Below, piece by piece: positions 7,915 to 13,492 of a DNA stretch of 17,174 nucleotides (positions are counted from its first letter, which is position 1; the number at the start of each line of letters is the position of its first letter). Under the pieces are notes generated by a model. The model worked only from the letters and a program-made list of their open reading frames with translations, had not been told where the DNA came from and did not search any database. The DNA is taken from contig DAOUAB010000008.1 of the NCBI GenBank assembly GCA_034434015.1, positions 1 through 17,174 of the forward strand, written 5' to 3'. Both the position numbers and the translations under genes were made by a program. The stretch is from SpSt-583 sp034434015. GTDB taxonomy: Bacteria > Chloroflexota > Anaerolineae > Anaerolineales > UBA6663.

Positions 7915-8883
7915 TTACAGCGGCGCTTCGACCAGTTTCTTCAACTTGGCCCCGATCTCGCGCCACTGGATTTTGGAGAGGCCGAGCTTCTGCCGGATCT
8001 TGTCGAAATCCATCCCGGCGCGGGCGTCGCGGACAGCGCATGTCCAGCGGCACATCTCGAAGGAGATGTGCTTGTCCAGGCCGGCGGCGTTGGTGATGTC
8101 CTCCAGCAAATATTCCAGCCGCCGGGCTTTGTAGGGGAAAAGCTTCTGCGCCGGCTTTTGTTCGGCCAGGTAGGTCTGATAGACCTGGATCCAGCCGGGC
8201 TCCAGCCGCAGCTTGCGTTCTTTGTAGCGATTGCGCGCCTCCGGGTAACGCACCCACAGCACCGGCTCGTCCGGGTTCGAGTGGTCGATGTGGTTGGGCT
8301 CCAGGTTGAGGCACTCGCTCTTCTTGATGCCGGTCTGGATGAGAAGCGTGAAGAGCAGGTAGGGGCGGATATCGGGCTTATCCGGATGGCGCCAGAGCGC
8401 GCGGGCGGCGGCCTTGGCCTCCTCGACCTCGGCCTCGGTGAGGTAGACGGGCAGAGGGCTGAGCACCGATTGCTGGATGATGGGCCCGGCCGGATCGGTG
8501 GTGAGCACGCCGGCCTGCTCCAGCCAGCGGAAGAAAGCCTTGAGCGACGTGATGCGGCGGGCGTAGGTCTTGGGGCTGCGCCCGCTGGCCTTCTGGGCCT
8601 GCAGCCACTTCTCCAGATCGCGCGTGCTGATCTGGTCCAGGCTGCGGCCGGCCCCTACAAAGGTCGCGAACAGGTTGAGGTCGCCGCCAAAGGCCTTGAT
8701 CGTGTTCTCGCGCGCGCCTTCGCGGCGCAGGTGCTCACACCAGGCGACGATGGCGGCTTTGAGCGAGGCCGTGGTCTTCAGAGTCCCGGCCGGGTCGCGC
8801 GCCGGGCCGTGGGCGGCCGCCGCCGTCGACAGCTCGTCGGGCGGGGTGGAGAACAGCGGCAACTGCTCGACCTGGGCCGGCAT
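7915..8883 (-). CDS. XerC/D-like tyrosine recombinase homologue lacking most catalytic residues
   Basis: A 322-residue protein with an N-terminal SAM-like core-binding domain (about 35-130; TIKAFGGDLNLFATFV, KTYARRITSLKAFFRWL). A C-terminal domain follows that aligns with phage-integrase catalytic domains. Against the usual motifs: TGLR becomes TGIK (Lys187); HxLR becomes EMCR (Glu276, with Arg279 kept); LGH becomes LGL (Leu302); and the nucleophile Tyr is Gly311 by spacing. Only one Arg and the hairpin Lys (YKERKLRL) remain, so strand cleavage is unlikely; DNA binding may persist. The reading frame is intact. I chose the ATG at 8883: the longer frame starts with a TTG (8917-8919) that instead looks like the -35 box of its promoter. 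No att sites were found. Confidence 0.75.
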   Translation of the reverse strand: MPAQVEQLPLFSTPPDELSTAAAAHGPARDPAGTLKTTASLKAAIVAWCEHLRREGARENTIKAFGGDLNLFATFVGAGRSLDQISTRDLEKWLQAQKASGRSPKTYARRITSLKAFFRWLEQAGVLTTDPAGPIIQQSVLSPLPVYLTEAEVEEAKAAARALWRHPDKPDIRPYLLFTLLIQTGIKKSECLNLEPNHIDHSNPDEPVLWVRYPEARNRYKERKLRLEPGWIQVYQTYLAEQKPAQKLFPYKARRLEYLLEDITNAAGLDKHISFEMCRWTCAVRDARAGMDFDKIRQKLGLSKIQWREIGAKLKKLVEAPL

Positions 8884-8891
8884 GGCCCGCG

Positions 8892-8919
8892 ACTCTATTA
8901 CAGATCGTCCAGAAGTCAA
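8892..8919 (-). promoter_or_regulatory. Promoter of the recombinase-like gene
   Basis: On the minus strand, TTGACT (8914-8919) and TAGAGT (8892-8897) are separated by 16 bases. Predicted +1 is about 8885, two bases before the ATG at 8883, so the message would be essentially leaderless. This reading also explains why the in-frame TTG at 8919 should not be taken as the start. Confidence 0.45.
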
Positions 8920-8963
8920 GCCCGCCCCCGCCCTGGGTGCCTTCGCCGCTGGTGGTCAATCTC

Positions 8964-9613
8964 CAGGCCGCCGCGCCTGGGCTCAGCCATTTCCACCGTC
9001 GCCCCGGCGAAGGGGTCGTTTTTCGAATTTTGTGTAATTTCCCACCAGCCGGGGCGCACGGCCGTGCGCCCCAACGCTTTTACACGGGAATCGGGACACG
9101 GCCGGCGCAGGCCGGGGCCCGGAAGCTACCGCTCTTCTGCGCGCGTCTGCGCCTGGATGCCGGCTTTCGCCGGCATGACGTGGGTGATGGGTGACGGGAA
9201 CAGGCGCCGCGTCTGGGCTCAACCATTTCCACTTCCACCGTCGCCCCGGCGCAGGCCGGGGCCCGGAAGCTCCCGCTCTTCTGCGCACGTCTGCTCCTGG
9301 AGGCCGGCTCTCGCCGGCGTGGCGTTGGTGATGGGTGACGGGAACAGGCGCCGCGCCTGGGCTCAACCACTTCCACCGTCGCCCCGGCGCAGGCCGGGGC
9401 CCGGAAGCTACCGCTCTTCCGCGCGCTTCTGTTCCTGGATGCCGGCTCTCGCCGGCATGACGTCGGTGATGGGTGACGGGAACAGGCGCCGCGCCCTGGC
9501 TCAACCACTTCCACCGTCGCCCCGGCGCAGGCCGGGGCTCAGAAGCTCCCGCTCTTCTGCGCACGTCTGCTCCTGGATGCCGACTTTCGCCGGCATGACG
9601 TCGGTGATGGGTG
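8964..9613. repeat. Tandem array of 138-144 bp units, each with two hairpins
   Basis: Units starting GGCGCAGGCCGGGG begin at 9104 (144 bases), 9248 (138), 9386 (138) and 9524 (about 90, truncated). A partial unit at 8964-9013 precedes an inserted 90-bp element. Each unit has two hairpins: CCCCGGC-GCAG-GCCGGGG across the unit joint, and ATGCCGGC-TTTC-GCCGGCAT about 50 bases into the unit (9157-9176 in the first). Unit 1 is longer by a 6-base CTTCCA duplication. The second hairpin has the CTGGATGCC...GGCATGACG look of intergenic repeats widely seen in proteobacterial genomes. No gene is supported here, although long GC-rich frames run through it. Units are too long and too alike for a CRISPR. 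Confidence 0.9.
9014..9103 (+). mobile_element. Copy 2 of the 90-bp MITE-like element, inserted in the tandem array
   Basis: A 90-base element with ends GGTCGT and ACGGCC. It has a perfect 22-base central palindrome at 9051-9072 (half-site GGGGCGCACGG) and about 92% identity to copy 3 (83 of 90 by eye). The flanks are GGCGAAGG (9006-9013) and GGCGCAGG (9104-9111). The neighbouring array units carry the uninterrupted site with a single GGCGCAGG. The insertion and an 8-bp target duplication with one later change can therefore be read directly. Confidence 0.85.
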
Positions 9614-9665
9614 TCTGACAGCCGGACTGGTCAGCCAAAAAGGCCGAAGGCACCCCCCGCCCTTG

Positions 9666-9704
9666 CCCTCCCCAGCGTCAGACGCTTCGCGGCGTTGGGG
9701 AGGG
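9666..9704. repeat. Large imperfect inverted repeat downstream of the cytochrome gene
   Basis: CCCTCCCCAGCG (9666-9677) pairs with CGTTGGGGAGGG (9693-9704) at 11 of 12 positions plus one G-T wobble, around a 15-base loop. It lies about 65 bases beyond the cytochrome stop, so it could help end that transcript, but no T-run follows on either strand. It may equally be another dispersed intergenic repeat. Nothing else is recognisable from 9614 to 9768. Confidence 0.5.
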
Positions 9705-9768
9705 GCCAGGGGGATGGCCGACGGAGGACCGAACGTCAGCCAACAGGGCGAGGACAGCGCCGGGACCC

Positions 9769-10656
9769 TCAGTGATCGGCGTTGAGAAAAGCCGTCAGCG
9801 CGGCGATCTCGGCCTCGCTCAGACCAAGATCCGGCATCTCCGTCTTGGGCTTGACGCTGGCTGGATCTTTGAGCCAGGTCTTCAGATACTCGGCGCTGGC
9901 TCTGAAGTTGGACAGGTCGGGCCCGGTGCTGAAGCTGTTGAACTCGCCGATAGTCTTGCGGCGCGCGTCGGCGACGGCGGCGTGGGCGTGACACATGACG
10001 CACCCTTTCGCCAGAAACAACGCTTCGCCCTGTTCGGCCGCTGTCATCGTTGAGCTGTTGGGGCTGCCCGGGCTGCTGGCGGCGGGCGCGGCCGGCGGCA
10101 GCGTGAAGCCCAGACCGGCCACCAGCGCGGCGCTCACGGTCAGCGCGCCGGCCCACGGGCGGTGCGTGCGGATCAGGGCCGCCAGCCCGAGGCCGAGGCC
10201 CGCCAGCCCGGCCAGGCCGACGATCAGGCCCAGGGGCGCGCCCGCCGCCGGGGGCGCGACGGTGGAAGCGGCTGCAGCTGGGGCCTGGACCGTCAGTGCG
10301 GGCATCGGCTGAAGCAAGCCTTCACCCAGGGTCCATTCCCAAGTGCCGGCCTCCGGCAAAGTCACATCTACGGTGTAATGGCCGGCGCTGTCCCCGCCCG
10401 GGGCCGTGAACGTCACGGTGCGGCGGCTGTCCACGTGCCTGAACGCCAGCGTGATCGGACCCCAGTCCACGGGCCGGAGGCCGTGCTGGCGCATGGTGAA
10501 GCCGACGGTGAAGGGCTGGCCGGCCGTGACGCCGGTCGGGACGGCATCTAGCGTGGCGACGGCCCAGCCGCCGGCAAAGACCGGCATGGCGAGGATGAGC
10601 AGGACGCCCAGGGCGCCGAGGAGGGCGGCGAGACGTGGTCGGGTCAAGAGTCGCAT
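9769..10656 (-). CDS. Membrane-anchored cytochrome c with N-terminal FixH/YtkA-like beta-domain
   Basis: A 295-residue exported protein. A signal peptide or anchor spans residues 1-29 (ALLGALGVLLILAMPVFAG). A beta-rich domain at about 30-123 (GQPFTVGFTMRQHGLRPVD ... AGTWEWTL) resembles FixH/YtkA-type domains. Two hydrophobic helices follow at about 142-162 and 168-187. A class I cytochrome c domain closes the protein, with haem site CVMCH (219-223) and likely axial Met274 (EMPDLGLSEAEIAAL). The function is probably extracytoplasmic electron transfer; the partner is unknown. The ATG at 10654-10656 has a GGAGG six bases upstream; longer frames into the anti-sigma gene are unsupported. It is 80 bases downstream of the anti-sigma gene and has its own GGAACC/GGTGTAT promoter-like motif. 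Confidence 0.85.
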   Translation of the reverse strand: MRLLTRPRLAALLGALGVLLILAMPVFAGGWAVATLDAVPTGVTAGQPFTVGFTMRQHGLRPVDWGPITLAFRHVDSRRTVTFTAPGGDSAGHYTVDVTLPEAGTWEWTLGEGLLQPMPALTVQAPAAAASTVAPPAAGAPLGLIVGLAGLAGLGLGLAALIRTHRPWAGALTVSAALVAGLGFTLPPAAPAASSPGSPNSSTMTAAEQGEALFLAKGCVMCHAHAAVADARRKTIGEFNSFSTGPDLSNFRASAEYLKTWLKDPASVKPKTEMPDLGLSEAEIAALTAFLNADH

Positions 10657-10686
10657 GCTGTGCCTCCAGTGTGAATGGTTGACCTG

Positions 10687-10714
10687 GATACACCGGCCGG
10701 CCGGCGTCGGTTCC
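10687..10714 (-). promoter_or_regulatory. ECF-type promoter candidate before the cytochrome gene
   Basis: On the minus strand GGAACC (10709-10714) is followed after 14 bases by GGTGTAT; taking TGTATC (10687-10692) as -10 the spacer is 16. Nearly the same arrangement precedes the ECF sigma gene at 12105-12131. Predicted +1 is about 10680, leaving a roughly 24-base leader with the GGAGG. Confidence 0.5.
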
Positions 10715-10736
10715 GGGGCGCCGGGGACCCGCGCCG

Positions 10737-11513
10737 TCACCTGAGCGACTCGGCGAGGCGCACGGCCTCTTCGAGAGGCAGGTCTGTCTCCAGCCGCAGC
10801 GTCAGGCCGCCTTCGGTCCAAATGAGGACGTGGCCTTCGATGAGGCGCCGGAACTCCCAACTGCCGCTGCGCAGCTCCAGGATGTAAGGGCCTTCTGTCC
10901 ACACGGCGGGTTGACCATTGACGGAGGCGCTGGCGAGCGCTTGCGGCGGCTCCTTGATGCCCTTGAACGCGAGGCCTGCATTAGTGAGATAGTGAAGGCT
11001 GAGGCGCACGCGGCCCGGCTGGTTCGCATCCAGCCAGACCAGGATCACGGCTGAGTCATCCAGGTCCTGCACGAAGACGTAGTCCGGCTCGCCCAGGTCG
11101 GCCGGGTAAGCGGGCAGGCGGATGGGGAAGGAGACTGCGCCCCGCGCCTGGTCCAGGGAGGTGCGGCCGGCGAGGCTGGACAAGGAGGGCAGCAGCGTCG
11201 GCGTGGGTCCGGGCGTCGCCGTCAGAGGCGGGGTGGGGCTGGCCAGGAAGATGCGGACCACGCCGATCTGCAGGACATTGATCAGGGCGGCGCGCGTCTG
11301 CGGCACTGCCAGCAGCGCGGCCAACGCGACGATGCCGGCCGCCAGGGCCCAGGCCAGCCGGGCGCGCGGCTCCGCGCGCGGAGCGAGCGCCCCGGCGCGC
11401 CGCCGGGACGCCAGGTCCGGCGTGGGCGGATAGGGGAAGCCGCGGGCGGTCAGGCGCACCCAGGCCTCCAGCCGTTCATCAGATGTGCCGCCGGTGCGGG
11501 CGCGGTCAGCCAT
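10737..11513 (-). CDS. Membrane anti-sigma factor paired with the ECF sigma factor
   Basis: A 258-residue protein with a short N-terminal cytoplasmic part (1-52), a membrane helix at about 53-72 (LAWALAAGIVALAALLAV) and a Pro/Thr-rich linker at about 92-112. An extracytoplasmic beta-rich domain follows (YVFVQDLDDSAVILVWLD ... GSWEFRRLIEGHVLIWTEGG), similar in style to DUF4367 domains found in Gram-positive and Chloroflexota sigma regulators. No HxxxCxxC zinc site is present, so it is not a ZAS-type anti-sigma factor. I chose the ATG at 11511-11513: it overlaps the sigma stop by 8 bases, the usual coupling of such pairs. The role as anti-sigma factor is inferred from this position and topology. 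Confidence 0.75.
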   Translation of the reverse strand: MADRARTGGTSDERLEAWVRLTARGFPYPPTPDLASRRRAGALAPRAEPRARLAWALAAGIVALAALLAVPQTRAALINVLQIGVVRIFLASPTPPLTATPGPTPTLLPSLSSLAGRTSLDQARGAVSFPIRLPAYPADLGEPDYVFVQDLDDSAVILVWLDANQPGRVRLSLHYLTNAGLAFKGIKEPPQALASASVNGQPAVWTEGPYILELRSGSWEFRRLIEGHVLIWTEGGLTLRLETDLPLEEAVRLAESLR

Positions 11514-12096
11514 CGGCCAGCTCCTCATGCAAGGATGGGAATTCACTCAGGATGACGCCTCGCAGTCGCTGGAGGGCGCGATGCAGGCGCGATTTGACCG
11601 TGCCCGGCGGGATGGCCAGGGCCCCGGCCATCTCCGCCTCCGAGAGCTCCAGGAAGTAGCGCAGGTAGATCACCTGCTGCTCGTTCTGGCCCAGCCGTTG
11701 GACGGCGCGCCACAGGTCGCGGGCGTCGGCCTGGGCGGCGCTCAGCTCGGGCGGGGCGGGCGCGGGCCGCGGCTCGGAACGCCACAGGCGCTCCAGGGCG
11801 GCCAGGTAGCGGCCGAGCGACCGGCGCCGGTTGCGGGCCAGGTTGGCCGTGATGCGCAGGAGCCAGGGCCGCAGCGGGCGGGCCGTGTCGAAGCGGTCCA
11901 GGGCGCGGCCGGCGCGCAGGAAGGCCTCCTGGGCGACGTCGTCGGCCTCGTGGGCGTCGCCGAGCAGCAGGTAGGCGAGGCGGAACACGGCCGCCTGGTG
12001 CGCGCCGACGAGAGCCTCCCAGGCCGCGTCATCGCCGGCCCGCGCCCGGCCGATCCACTCTGCTTCTGTCAACCGAACCTCTCCAGAGAGGGACAT
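11506..12096 (-). CDS. ECF-subfamily RNA polymerase sigma factor
   Basis: A 196-residue sigma-70 family protein with only regions 2 and 4. Sigma2 is at about 22-95 (FRLAYLLLGDAHEADDVAQEAF ... RPWLLRITANLARNRRR). Sigma4 is at about 133-182 (LGQNEQQVIYLRYFLELSEAEMAGAL, IPPGTVKSRLHRALQRLR). An Arg/Pro/Ala-rich linker joins them. The ATG at 12094-12096 is six bases from a TATATA, so the message may be leaderless. The next gene, overlapping by 8 bases, encodes a membrane protein that looks like its anti-sigma factor. A GGAACC box upstream suggests self-activation. The signal it answers to cannot be told from the sequence. Confidence 0.94.
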   Translation of the reverse strand: MSLSGEVRLTEAEWIGRARAGDDAAWEALVGAHQAAVFRLAYLLLGDAHEADDVAQEAFLRAGRALDRFDTARPLRPWLLRITANLARNRRRSLGRYLAALERLWRSEPRPAPAPPELSAAQADARDLWRAVQRLGQNEQQVIYLRYFLELSEAEMAGALAIPPGTVKSRLHRALQRLRGVILSEFPSLHEELADG

Positions 12097-12104
12097 TCAT
12101 CATA

Positions 12105-12131
12105 TATACACCCGCTGCGGGTTCTGGTTCC
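12105..12131 (-). promoter_or_regulatory. Candidate autoregulated ECF promoter of the sigma factor gene
   Basis: On the minus strand GGAACC (12126-12131) is followed after 13 bases by GGTGTAT; with TGTATA (12105-12110) as -10 the spacer is 15. GGAAC is the classic ECF -35 core. An overlapping TATATA (12103-12108) would also serve a housekeeping polymerase. Either way +1 falls within about two bases of the ATG at 12096. Confidence 0.5.
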
Positions 12132-12148
12132 ATCGCCGCCGATTGAAA

Positions 12149-12186
12149 GGCCGTATCCGGATTGCGGTGTCATGACGTTGGGGCGC
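12149..12186 (-). mobile_element. Half-length relic of the 90-bp MITE-like element (copy 4)
   Basis: Thirty-eight bases from GGCCGTATCC to GTTGGGGCGC match the same end of copy 3 (14744-14781) at 30 of 38 positions by eye. They include the terminal box, the GGTGT and the start of the palindrome. The rest of the element is not recognisable. It sits between the divergent sigma-factor and saccharopine-dehydrogenase promoters. Confidence 0.65.
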
Positions 12187-12207
12187 GGGTCTGGCGCTGA
12201 TGCTCGA

Positions 12208-12237
12208 TTCCCAGAATCCGGTTCCCTCGGCTAGAAT
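12208..12237 (+). promoter_or_regulatory. Weak promoter candidate for the saccharopine-dehydrogenase gene
   Basis: TAGAAT at 12232-12237 is a reasonable -10. The best -35 is TTCCCA at 12208-12213 with an 18-base spacer, a 4-of-6 match. The resulting leader of about 30 bases carries an AGGAG (12264-12268). Confidence 0.35.
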
Positions 12238-12274
12238 CACGCCAACCCCTCTCACAAGCGAACAGGAGCTCTGT

Positions 12275-13492
12275 ATGCGTGTCTTACTCCTCGGCGTCGG
12301 CGCCGTGGGCGAATCCATCGCCGTCATGGCCGACCGCCGCCCGTGGCTGGACCAGATGGTCCTGGCCGATTATGACATCCGCCGCTGCAAGAAGGTCCGC
12401 AATAAGCTGAGCACGCGTAAACGCTTCCCGGTGGAGCAGGTGGACGCCTCCAACAAAAAGGCGATCGTGCGGCTGGCCCGCAAGCACAGCATCGACCTGA
12501 TCGTCAACGCCGTCGCCCCGCACTTCAACGAGGTCGTGTTCGACGCGGCTTATGCGGCCGATTGCCATTACATTGACATGGCGATGACGCTCTCCGCGCC
12601 GCATCCCACCGAGCCGTACGCCCGGCCGGGCGTGATGCTGGGCGATTACCAGTTCGCACGCGCGGCCAAGTGGGAGGCGCGCGGCCTGCTGGCGCTGGTG
12701 GGGATGGGCGTGGAGCCGGGCCTGTCCGATGTCTTCGCCCGTTACGCCGAGAAGCACCTGTTCGACGAGATCGATGAGATCGGCGTGCGCGACGGCTCGA
12801 ATCTGCAAATCCACGGGTACGCCTTCGCGCCCACGTTCAATATCTGGACGACGATCGAGGAGTGCCTGAACCCGCCGCTGGTCTGGGAGCAGGCGCGCGG
12901 CTGGTACACCACCGAGCCTTTCTCGGAGCCGGAGCGTTTCACGTTCCCCGAAGGCATCGGCGCGCTTGAAGTCGTCAATGTGGAGCACGAGGAGGTGGTG
13001 CTCATCCCGCGCTACATCAAGTGCAGGCGCGTCACCTTCAAGTACGGCTTGGGCGACGAGTTCATCCGCGTCCTGCGCATGCTGCACATGCTCGGCCTGG
13101 ACAAGAAGGAGGCCGTGGTCGTGGGCAAGACGCGCGTGGCGCCGCGCGATGTGGTGGCCGCCTGCCTGCCCAACCCGGCTCTGCTCGGCGACAAGATGAC
13201 GGGCAAGACCTGCGCCGGGACGTGGATCACGGGCGTCAAGGACGGCAAGCGCCGCGAGCTGTACCTCTACCAGGTGGCCGACAACGCCGAGTGCATGCGC
13301 ACCTACGGCGTGCAGGCCGTGGCCTGGCAGACGGCCGTCAACCCCGTCATCGCCATGGACCTGATTGCCAGCGGCGTCTGGCGCGGCACGGGCGTCCACG
13401 GGCCGGAGTATTTCGACCCGGACCCGTTCCTGGCCAAGATGGGCGAGTACGATTTCCCGTACGGCGTGCGCGAGATGAGGTCGCGCTCGTGA
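12275..13492 (+). CDS. Saccharopine dehydrogenase family oxidoreductase
   Basis: A 405-residue NAD(P)-dependent enzyme of the saccharopine dehydrogenase / carboxynorspermidine dehydrogenase / lysine 6-dehydrogenase group. The Rossmann motif GVGAVG is at 7-12, followed by VLADYDIRRCKKV and IDLIVNAVAPHFNEVV as in this family. Next come HYIDMAM and the substrate-domain stretch GMGVEPGLSDVFARYAEKH. The precise substrate cannot be called from sequence; lysine or polyamine metabolism is most likely. The ATG at 12275 has an AGGAG (12264-12268) six bases upstream; an in-frame ATG at 12200 is unsupported. It is translationally coupled to the MFS transporter that follows (GTGA overlap). Confidence 0.88.
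   Translation: MRVLLLGVGAVGESIAVMADRRPWLDQMVLADYDIRRCKKVRNKLSTRKRFPVEQVDASNKKAIVRLARKHSIDLIVNAVAPHFNEVVFDAAYAADCHYIDMAMTLSAPHPTEPYARPGVMLGDYQFARAAKWEARGLLALVGMGVEPGLSDVFARYAEKHLFDEIDEIGVRDGSNLQIHGYAFAPTFNIWTTIEECLNPPLVWEQARGWYTTEPFSEPERFTFPEGIGALEVVNVEHEEVVLIPRYIKCRRVTFKYGLGDEFIRVLRMLHMLGLDKKEAVVVGKTRVAPRDVVAACLPNPALLGDKMTGKTCAGTWITGVKDGKRRELYLYQVADNAECMRTYGVQAVAWQTAVNPVIAMDLIASGVWRGTGVHGPEYFDPDPFLAKMGEYDFPYGVREMRSRS

Noticed and set aside
8884..8919. TTG at 8919 as the start of the recombinase-like gene
   Set aside because: The TTG is better explained as part of a TTGACT -35 box with a correctly spaced -10, and there is no clear ribosome site matched to it; the ATG at 8883 fits better.
9051..9072. 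Rho-independent terminator
   Set aside because: The perfect palindrome is strong, but there is no T-run and it recurs as the core of the mobile element; termination would be incidental.
8964..9613. CRISPR array
   Set aside because: Units are 138-144 bp and alike along their whole length, with no short repeat/variable spacer pattern and no cas genes nearby.
8068..9618. 516-codon plus-strand frame through the recombinase-like gene and the repeat array
   Set aside because: Its first half is antisense to a recognisable protein and its second half only translates the tandem repeats (repeating RRRPGPGS-type peptides).
7789..9768. Integrated prophage or genomic island bounded by att sites
   Set aside because: The only recombinase-like gene lacks catalytic residues, no tRNA or long direct repeats flank the region, and no phage or plasmid genes are present.
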